From assembly GCA_029216955.1 (NCBI GenBank), contig JANAVB010005598.1:1651827-1715826 (forward strand): a stretch of DNA of 64,000 nucleotides, written 5' to 3'. The notes beneath the pieces were generated by a model, which worked only from the letters and a program-made list of their open reading frames with translations, did no database searches and was not told the origin of the DNA. The stretch comes from Iris pallida (lineage: Eukaryota > Streptophyta > Magnoliopsida > Asparagales > Iridaceae). Position numbers and translations under genes: made by a program. Of this stretch, positions 11,440 to 23,388 are shown piece after piece. Each line of letters starts with the position of its first letter. Position 1 is the first letter of the stretch.

Positions 11440-12890
11440 CGGAATACACAATTAGCTCAACTATAACTTCAGTCGAGCTTGCAAGAAAGATAAAGATCGC
11501 GCAAAAGGATAACATATTCTTGCAGAAGATGGAATATTACAACTGAAGGGAAGACAATGCATCCTACAGGATAAAGTTCTCTAGAAAGAGATACTGATGG
11601 AGGCTCATTATACAAAATATGTGTTACATCTAGGCAGCACAAAAAATATAAGGATATGCTTATAACTTTTTGTGGCATGGTATGATGAAAAAAGTAGCTC
11701 CCTTTGTATCACAATGGTTGGCTTATCAGCAAGTGAAAGTGGAACCGACCGGGAGATACGGGAATCTCGTTATTGTACCGTAGAAGTAGGACCATATCAC
11801 CATGGATTTTATTGTAGGCTTGCCGAATTCGGAGGAATAATACAATTTGGGTAATTGTTGAACAATTGACCAAGTCGGCTCATTTCATCGCTATCAAGGT
11901 TCTTTTGGAGCATTGATCGGTTGTATTAAATTTATCTTGATGAGATAATTTGATTTCACAGAGTGCCAGTGTCAATAGTTTCATATCAGGATGTGCAATT
12001 CTTGTCAACTTTTTGGAATAGTCTTCCATCGACGATGTGGACAAAGTTAAAGTTAAGCTTCATGTATCATATTCAAATTGATGGCCAAACAGAAAGAGTG
12101 GATCAAATTCTTGAACATGTTGTGGTTCGATACAACAGATTTGGGTACAAGTTGGGATACACATTTGCCATTAGCAGAATTTGTATACAACATATACCAA
12201 TCCAACATATAGATGGCACCATATGAAGCACTTTACGGGTGGAAATGTAGGTCATCCATATGTTGGGATAGTTTCGTTTAATTGTAAAATACTATCTAGA
12301 AGATTCATATGGTGCCATATCGTTCTAGACTGTATGTTCCACCAAATTCTTGGTCCAGAATTAGTGGAACAGACTTTCTAGAAGATTCGCTTAATTTGTA
12401 AAAGATTTAGAGTTGTAAAAGTCGATAAATGAGTTATGTTGATATTCGTCAGCAACTGTTGGAATTCAGGGTGGGAGACCACGTGTTCTTAAAGGTGATA
12501 CTCATACGGGAAGTGACGAGATTTGGTGTCAAAAGCATGCTGATATTGAGATATGTTGGACCTTTCGAGATCCTTGAGAGGGTGGCACATGCAGCTTATC
12601 GTATTTTACTTCCACCGACATTGGCTAAAGTGTATGATATTTTTCATATTTCTCAACTTCGACAATACGTGCATGATCAGTCATGTAGTAAATTTTGACC
12701 AGCTGAAACTACATGCAGACTTGTTTTATATAGAAGAGCATGTTCAAATCTTGAACATGAAGGAAAAGGTGTTATTAAATTGTATTGTTTCTTTGGTTCA
12801 TGTGCTTTGTGGAACCTTTCAGCCGAATAGTTATTGTGAGATCTTGAAGCGAAGATAAGGGAGAAATATCATTTTTGAGTAGTTAAGAGA
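11440..12890 (+). pseudogene. Decayed chromovirus (Ty3/gypsy) integrase and chromodomain remnant
   Basis: Reading on the + strand, broken frames follow the order of a gypsy integrase. A remnant of the zinc-binding region is at 11600-11690. The Asp-containing linker and LTKSAHF-like segment are near 11790-11890. A degraded catalytic core with DGQTERVDQILEH lies at 12080-12120. The C-terminal region (12429-12698) has VGDHVFLKV, RYVGPFEILERV and VYDIFHISQLR. A chromodomain-end-like segment is near 12840-12886. Every part carries stops and frameshifts. It is far more decayed than the two chromoviruses further right and is on the opposite strand, so it is an older, separate insertion. LTRs were not identified. 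Confidence 0.78.
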
Positions 12891-13936
12891 TAGGATTTCT
12901 TTTAAGTTTTTAGGAAAAACTTTTTTTAGTGGTGTACTATGTACTGCTATGATTATTATCATGACCCATGCCACATAATCGGACACGAGTTGTAAATACG
13001 TCCAGCCTACGTCGTAATATCGGTGGTAGTCAGATTTTCTAAACCTCAATAATCATCAAAAGCTTAAATTAATCGATCTTTCTCAATCATGAAACTAATA
13101 AAATAGGAAAAATAAAACCCAACACACACACGATCACCACAGTCCACTAGTTTGGTTGAGTACATCATACAAGTCATAACTCCGAAGACATATCCGATAA
13201 AATCACCATATACATGTCTCATCAAATATATATCATTTTTATACAACAATATATCTAAATCTTCTAGAGCCATCCTCTGTGTTGATTTCCATAATCTAAT
13301 ATGTCAACTATCCAGTCAGGACTGAACCAAAGTACATACATACAAAATATCGCAAGATACAAAATTAAGCGCAAAAAAATACAGAAAATAAAACCAGTTA
13401 ATACAGGGATTGAGTATTAGGTTTCCATATACAAATCATATGATTCCTATTTAGGTTCTAAGAACCTCTAAAGTTGACCTAAAACAATTGTATAAGTGAG
13501 TTCACGGTCTAGAGTCCACCTTTAATTTCCTATAGTTTAAAACCCATATTTAACTTTCCTTTAAAACTGCGGCCCAAAGGAAAACTCATAAATTTCCTTT
13601 CATTTCTAAATAAAGCCCAGTGTCACTAGTCTAGAAATACTTATTCACAGAAATATTTCCTTAGTCATAACTATCATTTTCCTAGTAAGCCCAATGAAAA
13701 GTCTTCAATATACCAATATAAAAAGCCTATTAGTAACATACTATCTAAAACCAGTTTTAAAAATATGCTTGTTACATAAGCCCCAAATTGCTGCATATCC
13801 CATCAATTATTGATTTTATTCATTAAAAGCCCGACTCCGACCGAATATTTATTAGCCTAAATTAATAACCTAAGTGTAATACCTACACAGGTCCAAACCT
13901 TGTTATACCTACAATCCATTTCCGGCCCAAATCAAG

Positions 13937-14000
<64 letters not shown>

Positions 14001-14100
14001 TCTCTAAAGCGGCCCAAAATAAGCCCACTCACTAGATCCCACCATATATTGTCATATATTATTCTCATCTTTTAAAAATAGAGAGAAAGATCTAAGAAAA
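12891..14100. other. AT-rich non-coding stretch with (AT)n
   Basis: No gene supported. The left part could be 3' LTR of the preceding gypsy remnant. An (AT)n tract lies at about 13939-13997 and produces meaningless Ile-Tyr frames. Confidence 0.35.
13939..13997. repeat. (AT)n microsatellite
   Basis: About 29 uninterrupted AT dinucleotides. Confidence 0.97.
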
Positions 14101-15300
14101 GGAAAATGAAAGAGAGGAAGCTCACCTATGGCGATTAATGGCTCATGGGTCGACGGGAGGGGGCCGTCGGCACGAATCTGGCGATGACTACTCTAGAAAA
14201 AGGTAGTCATAGCTCGACGGGATCGAGGGACAGGTTGCAGATCCACCTCGAGAGGCGAATGACCGAATTATTGCCGGATCTTGAGGCATCTGGGGTCTGG
14301 ACTAAAAGAATCAAAGAAGGACGCTGACGATCAACCAAGACGCTGGGAGAAGGTGATCGTTGTAGAACTTGAGCCGTGGTCAAGGAAGGTGGATCTAGTG
14401 GGTATCTAGCGGAAGGTGGTAATTTGGGATCGCTGTTGAAAACTTTTTTTTGATGCCATAGTGACAAGGTTTGGTAGTCACAGTTGAAAATATTTTGTGA
14501 TGCCATGTTTTAGTTGTCACTTTTTTTTAGCTCCGGAGGCATATATAACGGAAGTAAGTGGTCACCGTACTCGTCCCAGAAGATATTTTGTGACTAGTTT
14601 CACAACTTTTATGACAACTTTACATGAGACAAAAACCATATTTTCTTGTAATGTAAGGACTGCTCGCAAGCCATGCGGAGACGACATCGCTTGGTCGTGG
14701 CCAAGCACGATGAGGGCTTGAACGAGGGTTCCAGCGAGATATGGAGGGCACAATTCTCGAGCATGAAGCTCGAGAGGCGGTACTGGGGTTCAAGATCCAA
14801 TAATGAGGATCTCGGTGCTCTGGGTTTTAGAAAGATGAGGTCGGTCATCTGGCCAGGCAGATGCAGAAGGCGACGACTCTGGCATGGACGTTGGTAGAGG
14901 AGCAACACCGGCGATGGTGCACCACGAGGAAGAGAAGTCCTGAGCTCAATAGATTTGTGTCATGGTTTGGGTTCTTTAATGTCATAATGATTTGGATACT
15001 ATGTGTCGGATTTTGGATGTGGATTATACTGGACAACGATACAAAATGTATTGGGATACCTGGGACGGACCCGAGGCCAATACATGCTGACACAAAAATT
15101 CTGTAGTGGGACACAGAAAATGGTGTCGTGAGGACACAATACTCCGGGGTCAGACCCAGAGTGGACACGAAAATTGGGTTGGACACAAGATTACTGTGCC
15201 TTGGGGTACATGACTTACTCATGGGATTTGGGGGAATTGGTTTGGATTGGACTGAAGAATAGACTTTGTGTTTAGATTGGCAATGAATATCCATAGGAAA
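14101..15300. other. Unassigned segment with a possible CACTA-like terminus
   Basis: Moderately GC-rich sequence with overlapping frames on both strands. The longest is 149 codons on the minus strand (14845-15294) with no domain I recognise. Near 14470-14655 several GTCAC/GTGAC words precede TTTTCTTGTAATG, which resembles a degenerate CACTA terminus, but no partner end was found. Confidence 0.3.
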
Positions 15301-18150
15301 AATATAGTACTATCGGGTTGGAGACTTGGGCCCCATGTTTCTCATGTGCTTCCAAACATGTGGGAAATTTGGATTAAAAATTTCTAGAAACTGTCAGTTA
15401 CTAACTAACCAATTAGCACATGGTTTAATTTGCAAAAGTTCTCTCTAAAGAACATATGTTTCTAGGAGTTCTCTAGAATTAATCAGTTACCTCAATTAAG
15501 GTCACATGGGTTAATTATCCCTATCTAGAAAGTTTCCTAAGAAAAGAAAAAGAACATATGATCAATATGGTTTAGGGAATCTCTAGAAATAACTAATTAA
15601 TTAATTTTAGAAATTTCTCACCTTAAGTAGGACTACATATTTACTAATCTGTCACTTCCCTCCACTAATTACTAAATTTCCATTCCCTATAATTTCTAAA
15701 TTTTAATAATATTTTCTAGAAAAGTATATAGCAGAAATTAGGAATAATAATATATAGCAAACTTAGAAATAGGGGGATTACAATTCTGGCAGTGCACTGC
15801 ATAGGCTTTCGGCTAGTAGGACTCGGTGGAACTGGGTCATTTGGGATAACATTTCAGCATCTAATCGATCTGAACAAATGCGTAAAGAACCTTTCCTATT
15901 TATTGATTGGATTTTGTTGGAATAAGTTTTAAATGTAGTGGATTGTGTCTTGGCGAATGGACTCTATTTAAGAGTATCTTTGCATACCTTTTTATTGTAG
16001 TTTTATTTGGACGTCTTTTGCTGATGAGCGATTTTTTGCTGTCATGTTCGATTATTCTTTCTGTTGTTCGCTCTCATCGATTTCTGCATTCATTCTGATA
16101 ATTCTAAGAGAAAGGAGGGATAAAAAAGCGTAATGTCTAATATTGGTGCCAATATAGGTAGATGTGTAATTGATGCTTGATAATTACAAAGTGATTCTCA
16201 TTATCTCTACGAATTCTCTCATCGGTGGATGTTTCTAGTCCATCTTTCCTTTCCTTCACGCCTTAATAAACGAATTCATTATTTTTGTGCAACGTCCTTA
16301 GATTGATGATGTCTAGTAGATTAAACAGATAAAAGAAGCCACATATATGTTGTTAATATAAAGACAATAGAATATTTGAAGTGTAATTGTTAAGTATATA
16401 TGTGCATGAGTTAATGTAGTAAGAGCTTAGTATGGTAAGGGTATGGATGTAGTTTGATACAAAAAATGGTTGGAATGGTTTGGGGCCAATTTGTCACCAA
16501 CTGGAACAACTTTGAGTGGGAATTGAGATGTCGTGAGAATGAATGTTGTACAAGTAGGGAATTTGTATACTTTATTTCAGTTTATGTACCATGTATAATA
16601 TTATATTTTAGAGTTAAGTGTTCACGTATTTGCATGGTCATGGACAACTTGTGCACACGGTTTGGCTTTTCTTGAAATGGTATCCGGGACACCAGAACCG
16701 ATTCGACCTAGAAAAAATTAAGTGGAACGTTCTTCAAGCACGGGGTATTATGGGACCTTCATTGGGCTAGCTACTAGACTAGAAGGGTACGTTGTAATCC
16801 TATATATAGTCTTTTTTTGGTGTCGGATTCACCAATGACCACCATATAGATATGCTACATGCTACGAATATCTTCTGCAGAGGGGGGTAAGTGATAGTCC
16901 TTATTTTATGCAAGGATGAACAAATCAACTGCTGGTAAGAATTTACTATTAAGTAATATGATTATGTTTTCCTGCTTTCACTTTATATTCCTGATTATAA
17001 ACTGTCAATAGATCCTAGTACAAATAGAAAGAAAACCTTAACAAATTACATGCTTCACATGATTACAATATAAGTTTAGGTGAGTTGGGTCCGTTCCGCT
17101 CACCAGTGCATTTTCCAGTATACTGACCCCCTCCTCCATAGGTGTCGGGAACACCAAGAGTGCAGAAAGATAGTAGGAGACTCGGAAGGCAACTTGAAGC
17201 TCCAATTCAAGTATTTTGAAGCTCGTTTCTTTGAAGGTATTTTGATTTTGATGTACTAAAAAGGCATGATGTATGGAACGATAATATTATTTCATTACGG
17301 TTTGGTAGTCATTTTGTTTACTTCATGGAATGTACGTAAGCTTAGACGTTATTATAATTGTATCAAGATCTTGTACTTCATTTTGAATTATTAATAAAAC
17401 TTATTTTCTTCCTACATTGTGTCTTCAATTTTCTCTGCTGATATATATTACTTTTGACCATATCTTTAAATAAACTATTACACGTGCACGTTCTTGCTTT
17501 GTACAACTACAATTTAGACTTGTACAACATCACATCCGGTTGCGACTTATCAATTCTTCAAAATTAAAACGTGACAGAAGATGCCGACACCAGTACATGA
17601 GTGTGTTTTCTCTTAGTGTTACAAGTGGCATTTAGCCGTAGACATTAGTTAGCGTGTAGCTCGAATATTCCGTAGTGCGTAGTTGTGTATATTACACTCT
17701 TCTCAATATTTGTTGGGCCATGACACAACATGGACCCAACCCCATCTCAACTGGACCGAACCTGAGCCTACTGCCTGGACTCAAAATCAACCCCAACGGT
17801 TGGACTCAAAATTCAAATCCTAACGACCGGACTCGAACTCAACTTGGCCCGACCATAGCTGACTGAACTTTGAGCCATCGATTCGTGTATTTTCGGAAAT
17901 ATGTTTTGAATGATTTGTGATTTTTTTGAATATTCAAAAATTTTGAAAATTAAATTCTATAGGTCAAACTAAATTTGAGAATTAGTTTACTGGGAATGAA
18001 AAATTTCTTATACCAAATGCATCTTGAAACAAAAAAAAATTGGATGAGTGCAAATATATATAAAAAAATATTATTACATATTCAGCTTTTACACTTCTCA
18101 CCCTAGAAAAATGCTTCTACTGCTATATATATATTCTTTGAATAAAGGAT
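15301..18150. other. AT-rich intergenic sequence, nothing recognised
   Basis: Nearly 3 kb without a supportable gene or element border. The part around 17100-17600 has the texture of an LTR 3' end (a GTGACAG word, AT-rich with T runs). Around 17700-17860 a degenerate GGACTCAAA-type word repeats. Both are too weak to annotate as elements. Confidence 0.35.
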
Positions 18151-18154
18151 AATT

Positions 18155-18240
18155 AGTTTCTGGAATCGCTCCCACTGGGATTGGAACTCCGCCCACAAGG
18201 GCCATATGCCTCCACACTAACCACTTGGGCTAGTGGTCAT
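18155..18240 (-). mobile_element. tRNA-like SINE head (tentative)
   Basis: On the minus strand TAGCCCAAGTGG (18232-18221) fits the pol III A box. GTTCCAATCC (18187-18178) fits the B box with one mismatch. Their starts are 45 nt apart, as in a tRNA. This is the structure of a tRNA-derived SINE head or a decayed tRNA gene. No clear 3' tail or target duplication was seen, and the (TA)n tract beside it may have obscured the border. Confidence 0.4.
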
Positions 18241-18242
18241 TT

Positions 18243-18243
<1 letters not shown>

Positions 18244-18314
<71 letters not shown>

Positions 18315-18319
18315 TTTTA
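18244..18319. repeat. (TA)n microsatellite followed by T run
   Basis: About 31 TA units, then about 13 T. Several overlapping frames in this area come only from this repeat. Confidence 0.97.
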
Positions 18320-18399
18320 GGCCTCCAGCACCGGACTGTGGCCGTCCCGCATACCCCGGAGTGCGACGAGCGCCATCCGTGTGTCGGAGAAGCTCGGGG

Positions 18400-19049
18400 A
18401 GTGCGTGGATCCTATTTTGGAACATATATGGTAAGGAAATATATGATTGGATTTCCATATTTACTTTGATCATATATTTAGGATTGGACCCTTTATATAG
18501 TAGCTTTCCATATAATTGGGCTTCCAATTATGGCAAGCCAATTATGATTGGATTTCCATTAAATATATGATTGATACATATTGGAAGTTTCCATATATAT
18601 TGGCCTTCTATGTATAGAATACCAAGGGCTTATAAAAGGGTGATGCATGCTAGTTGAAAACTCATCTAAAAAACAAGAGTGCTTTACAATCTTTGAGAGA
18701 GAAAGAGAGAATTAAGGACTATTGTGAAGGAGAGATTGCTTCGACTAATTTTTCGGCATCTCTTGTTCTTCGGAGTCCGCAATCAAAAAATTTCTTCTTT
18801 CAAGTGAGTTGTGGTGATCCGTGTTGGACCGGGAGGAGCTTGTAGAGGGTGTATTCTCTTTATTCTATTAGTGGAGGTTCTTCAGGGTTGGACTACGATC
18901 GTCCCGTGGTTTTTCCCGCAAGGGATTTCCACATCAAAAATCTTTGTGTCTGCGATTGTGTTTGGCATTTTTGTTTGTGTGCTTTTGCTCGGTTCTCTCG
19001 CAGGACTTTCTGGTTTGGTGGAACGGTTTTTTGCGCTTCATTCCCAACA
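18400..19049 (+). mobile_element. Copia 5' LTR (left border approximate)
   Basis: The right border is set by CCCAACA at 19043-19049 directly before the primer-binding site. A TATA box, TATAAAAGGG, is at 18631. Upstream there are several direct and inverted ATTGGATTTCCAT-like words. No matching 3' LTR is available in the window to confirm the left border. Confidence 0.6.
18631..18640 (+). promoter_or_regulatory. TATA box of copia LTR
   Basis: TATAAAAGGG, about 420 bp upstream of the LTR end. It would start the element's genomic RNA. Confidence 0.6.
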
Positions 19050-19052
19050 GAG

Positions 19053-19064
19053 TGGTATCAGAGC
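19053..19064 (+). promoter_or_regulatory. Primer-binding site (initiator tRNA-Met)
   Basis: TGGTATCAGAGC, the standard plant copia primer-binding site complementary to the 3' end of initiator tRNA-Met, three bases after the LTR end. Confidence 0.92.
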
Positions 19065-19114
19065 TTTGGGTTCAAAGAAGTGTCAGGAGTTGATAGTCAA
19101 ACCAGGAAGCAGAG

Positions 19115-19960
19115 ATGGACTCGAAGCCGGTGCGCATGGTGAACCTGAACATTACCAACTACCAATATTGATGGAGCAAGATGAAGGATTTGCTGTTCGT
19201 CAAGAAGCTGCATCTTCCAGTATTTGCATTCGAGAATCCCGGTGATAAATCTGATGAGGACTGGAACTTCGAACATATACAGGTGTATGGGTACATACGG
19301 CAGTTCGTTGACGAGAACGTGTACAACCACGTTGCCAATATTGAGCATACGAAGATATTGTGAGAGAAGCTGGAATCTTTGTACGCGAAAAAGATCGGGG
19401 TAAACAAACTGTTTCTGATCTGGATGATGATGGGTCTACGGTACAAAGATGGTGCATCCATTGGTGGACCAGCTATCCTCGATGGGAGTCAAGTTCGACG
19501 ACGAGGTTCAAGGACTTTGGTTGCTATGTATATTGCCGGACTCGTGGGAGACCGTATGAGTATCTATGATCGCTTCTGCTCCGGAAGGCGTGGTCAGTCT
19601 GGAGTTTGCCAAGAGCGGGATACGGAATGAAGAGATGCAGAGAGAAAGATTCCAGGTGGTGGCATAGACAAGAGCAGAGGAAAGTCCAAGGGTCGCGGAA
19701 GGGGCAAAAGCAAAAGATGCAAAGAGTAAGGGTCTCAGGACACTTCATCCACATCCCTTCACTCAGAGGCACTAGTTTTAGAGAGTCGCAGAAGGGGTAA
19801 AAGCAAGGGTCCAAGTGGTGGCAGAGATAAGAGCAGAAGAAAGTCCAAGGGTCAGTACGAGGACTCGGAGTGTTGCCATTGTGGCAAGAAGGATCACATC
19901 AAGCGAAACTGTTTCGTTTGGAAGAGAGAGAAGAAGGACGATAAGGGAAAGCAAGATGAG
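19115..19960 (+). pseudogene. Copia gag (capsid and zinc knuckle), interrupted
   Basis: Gag would form the particle and bind the genomic RNA. The frame opens at ATG 19115. A UBN2-type gag segment around 19181-19430 includes KKLHLPVFAFE and KLESLYAKK. It is interrupted by TGA codons at positions where a Trp is expected (near 19170 and 19361). A CCHC zinc knuckle is intact at 19871-19912 (Cys-x2-Cys-x4-His-x4-Cys) after a basic Lys/Arg/Ser-rich linker. At least one frameshift lies between the capsid part and the knuckle. Confidence 0.8.
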
Positions 19961-19996
19961 AACACTACAACGACGACCTCAATACATGGAGGCAAT

Positions 19997-21586
19997 GTGA
20001 TCGTCGTAGGTGATGAGGTTATCACAAACCTCGTCTGCGATGACAATTCTTGGCTGGTAGACTTAGGGGCTTCAGCACACGTATCCCATAACAGGGCACT
20101 ATTTGCCACTTACACGACAAACGACTGTGGAGTATTGAAGATGGGAAATGGAGATGTATCGAAGGCGATTGCCAATGGAGATATGCATTTGAAGACGAAG
20201 ACGGGTGCAGTTCTTGTTTTCAAAAATGTTCATCATGTCCCTGATATCCGTTTCAACCTGGTATCGGTTGGAAGGTTGGATGACGAGAGATTCTTCAGTC
20301 TCTTGGGGAATAGTCAGTAGAAGCTTTTCGGAGGTTCGATGGTGATTGCCAGAGGAAGCAAGAAGTCTGATCTCTACTATATAGAGGGGAGCGCACAGGG
20401 GGCACAGGGGGTGAATGCAGTCAGTGATGCGTCTACCGAGTTGTGGCACAGGCGGCTCGACCATATCAGCGAGAAGGGGATGTGCTACTTGGTGAACAGG
20501 AAGGTGATTCCAGGGCTCAAGTCTACAAAGTTGGAGAAATGCACGCACTGCTTAGCTTGAAAGCAAAATAGGATGTCTTTCCAAAGTCACCCAAGTTCAA
20601 GGAAGCCGAAGTTGCTCGAGTTGATTCACTCGGATGTCTGCGATCCTATGAAGGTAAAATCTATTGGTGGTGCTTCTTACTTTATAACTTTTATTGATGA
20701 CTGTTCCAGAAAGGTTTGGGTCTATGCCTTAAAGACCAAGGATCAGGTGCTGCCCACTTTCAAAGAGTTTCAGGCCTCTATTGAAAGAGAGACGGACAAG
20801 AAGTTATTGTATGTTCGGTCCGACAACGGCGGCAAATACATTGGTTCCTTTGATGTTTATTACAGAGAGCAAGGGATACAACACCAGAAGACTCCGCCAA
20901 AGACACCTCAGCTCAATGGTGTAGCAGAGTGCATGGACAGGATACTGATGGAGAAGGTGCGCTATTTGCTATCAGAAGAAAACTTGCCAGGCAGTTATTA
21001 GGGTGAGGCTCTTCTCACAGCTGCTTATGTTATTAATTTATCTTCTAGTGCTCCTTTGCAGGGTGATGTGCCTGACAAAGTATGGTATGATAAAGAGCCA
21101 TCATACAATCACCTGCGAGTGTTTGGTTGTAAGGCCTTCGTGCTTGTACCGAAGGATGAGAGGTCCAAACTTGAGCCGAAGTTGAAGCGATGCGTCTTTG
21201 TCGGCTACGGTCGGGATGAGTTTGGCTATAAACTCTACGACCCAGTAGGAAGAAAGGTCTACAGAAGCAGGGACATGATATTCGTCGAGGATCAGACCAT
21301 GACCAACTCTCAGGATTTCGAGACGTCTTCTGAGGCTGAGGAATTGCCTGAGTTAGAGTCATTTCGCTTCGAGCAGTTTTCAGAGGATATCGTAGAGGAT
21401 TCGGTTATGGGGGAGCCAATGCATGGAGTTGCTCCCAACCATGATCATCAACCTGCTGATGGTGGTCAGGGTGTCCCTCAAGAGGATGAGCATGCCGGAG
21501 AGGGAGTTCCTGAAGGAGAGGAGACTGTTGGTATACAGCCAGCACCAGTGGCTCCACTGAGAAGGAGCGACAGAGACCATCTATGA
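19997..21586 (+). pseudogene. Copia protease and integrase, interrupted
   Basis: The protease (19997-20320) contains WLVDLGASAHVSH, the copia form of the aspartic active site, and stops at a TAG where the family has Trp. The integrase zinc region (20339-20560) shows the H-H-C-C residues in LWHRRLDHIS and CTHC. The catalytic core (20573-21001) has the first Asp in LIHSDVCDPM, the second in RSDNGGKYI and the Glu in NGVAECMDR. A TAG at about 20999 again replaces Trp. The C-terminal part (21056-21586) runs on in frame through VFGCKAFVLVP to an acidic linker. All key catalytic residues remain, and the damage is premature stops. Confidence 0.85.
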
Positions 21587-22467
21587 GATACTCACCAGAT
21601 GAGTATGTGCTACTGACTAACGGAGGAGAGCCCGAAAGCTTTGCAGAGGCTATGGAAGACGAATACAGGCAGGAGTGGATGCAGGCTATGCAGGAGGAGA
21701 TGAGTTCCTTATACGCCAATTCTACTTATGAGTTGGTGCGGTTGCGAAAGGAAAAGAAGGCTTTGAAGAATCGATGGGTGTTTAGAGTGAAGCATACGGA
21801 TGATGCTACTCGCCCTCGATACAAAGCAAGCCTGGTAGTTAAAGGCTACGGTCAGCGAAAAGACGTGGATTACGATGAGATCTTTTCGCCAGTCGTCAAG
21901 CAGTCGTCTATTCGGGTGGTGCTGGCATTGGTAGCCAGTTTCGACTTGGAGATCGAGCAGATGGACGTGAATACGATATTCCTTCACGGTGATCTTGAGG
22001 AGGAGCTATACATGGAGCAGCCAGAGGGATTATGTGAGAAGGACAAGTCACATTTGGTCTGTCGGTTGAGGAAGAGCTTGTATGGTCTGAAGCAGGCTCT
22101 GAGGCAGTGGTATAGGAAGTTCGAGTCATTTATGGGAGAGCATGGTTATACACGGACGACATCGGACCATTGCGAATTTGTGAGGTACTTTATCGAGGAT
22201 GATTTCATCATTTTATTGCTCTATGTTGATGATATGCTATTAGTAGGTCGGGATGCCTCTAGGATAGTGGAGTTGAAGCGCCAACTTGGCACGGCCTTCT
22301 CTATAAAGGATTTAGGTACAGCAAAGACTATTCTTGGGATGGACATCAGTCGAAAGAGAGTCCAAACTGCTACACTTGTCCCAAAAGAAGTACATTTACC
22401 GGATACTTCACCGTTTCGGGATGGACGGGGCGAAGAAAGTGAGTTGCCGCCTTGCGGCTCACTTTAA
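21583..22467 (+). pseudogene. Copia reverse transcriptase (RVT_2)
   Basis: This is the longest intact stretch of the element, 294 codons from ATG 21583. It contains the copia RT signatures NRWVFRVKH, SPVVKQSSIRVVLAL, LYGLKQALRQWYRKF and the catalytic LLYVDDMLL. The segment MDVNTIFLHGDL deviates from the usual Val-Lys-Thr-Ala-Phe wording. After about 22400 a frameshift diverts the reading frame, and the thumb/connection region continues in another frame. Confidence 0.88.
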
Positions 22468-22499
22468 GTTCAATAAGGAGTAGTGTCCATCTACTTAGG

Positions 22500-23086
22500 A
22501 TAAAAAAGAAGATATAGAGCGTGTTCCATATACCTCAGCTGTGGGAAGCCTTTTGTATGCTATGGTGTGTATGAGGCCAGACTTCGCTCATACAGTTGGT
22601 ACAGTTAGCAGGTACCTTTCAAATCCTGGAAGGGTACATTGGAGTGCGGTCAAGTGGATTCTACGATACCTTCAGGGCACTGCTGATTGGAGACTTTCTT
22701 TTGGTGGTGACGAGCCGAAGCTGGTTGGGTATACCGACGCTGATATGGCTGGAGATGTAGACACGAGGCGATCGACTTCGGGCTATGTGATGATGTTTGC
22801 TGGAGGAACGGTATCGTGATAGTCGCGGTTGCAAAAGTGTGTTGCCTTATCGACGATATAGGTAGAGTACATTGCGACGACGGAGGCTTGCAAGGAGTTG
22901 CTGTGGATGAAAAATCTGTTGCAGGAAATGGGGCTGAAGTAAGAGCAGTATACTTTGCTTTGTGACAGTCAGAGTGCTATTCACCTTATGAAGAATAAGA
23001 ACTTTCATAGCCGGTCCAAGCACATCGAGACTCGGTATCATTGGATACGGGATGTGGTTGAGAAGAAGGACGCGATGCTTGAGAAG
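22500..23086 (+). pseudogene. Copia RNase H, truncated by gypsy-1 insertion
   Basis: The frame contains SLLYAMVCMRPDFAH, WILRYLQGTADW, the RNase H Asp in YTDADMAGD, and further active-site segments with CDSQSAIHL and SKHIETRYHWIRD. Double stops at about 22817 replace the usual Trp-Gln after Val-Ser. Further stops occur near 22859 and 22939. Copia similarity ends at about 23086, directly before the gypsy LTR terminus. Confidence 0.85.
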
Positions 23087-23388
23087 TATCACGCCCCAGA
23101 TCCAGAATACTGGAGAGCGGGGGACAGACACAGCCAGCTATGTACATTGAAGTAAATCTCTCCTCGCAATACGGTGACGGCTGTCTAGATGCATGAGGGT
23201 TTATTACAAGCCATTAGTCTCTTAGGGTCAAGAAGCCTAGTGTCTCAATCTCAAGCAAGCAAGTAATTATAACAAGATGGTAGATCATTAGACATACAAA
23301 GTAAGGCGTCCCATATATTACATATTTAGATGATCATGAAGCTAGTCATACAAAATATGAAGACTAGCAAGAGTTTAATCATACATGA

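Larger units (their letters stand above)
18400..23086 (+). mobile_element. Ty1/copia element, Tnt1-94-like, 3'-truncated by insertion
   Basis: A copia element in the canonical order LTR, primer-binding site, gag, protease, integrase, reverse transcriptase, RNase H. The RNase H frame breaks off at about 23086, where the terminus of a gypsy LTR (23087) begins. The 3' LTR is therefore displaced to the right, beyond all later nested insertions, and is not in the window. The left LTR border is not fixed. At least eight stops and a few frameshifts make it inactive. The wording of the polyprotein resembles plant elements usually annotated as Tnt1-94-type. Confidence 0.85.

Noticed and set aside
14470..14655. 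CACTA element ending TTTTCTTGTAATG
   Set aside because: Only one possible end with a changed terminal base. No partner end or duplication was found, so it is mentioned only within the 14101-15300 entry.
14845..15294. 149-codon minus-strand frame
   Set aside because: No domain recognised, overlapping frames on the other strand, and no element context. I regard it as chance.
18181..18570. Frame of 129 codons with a Tyr-Ile run
   Set aside because: Product of the (TA)n tract. Similar cases at 13883-14068, 60524-60754 and 61087-61446 were rejected for the same reason.
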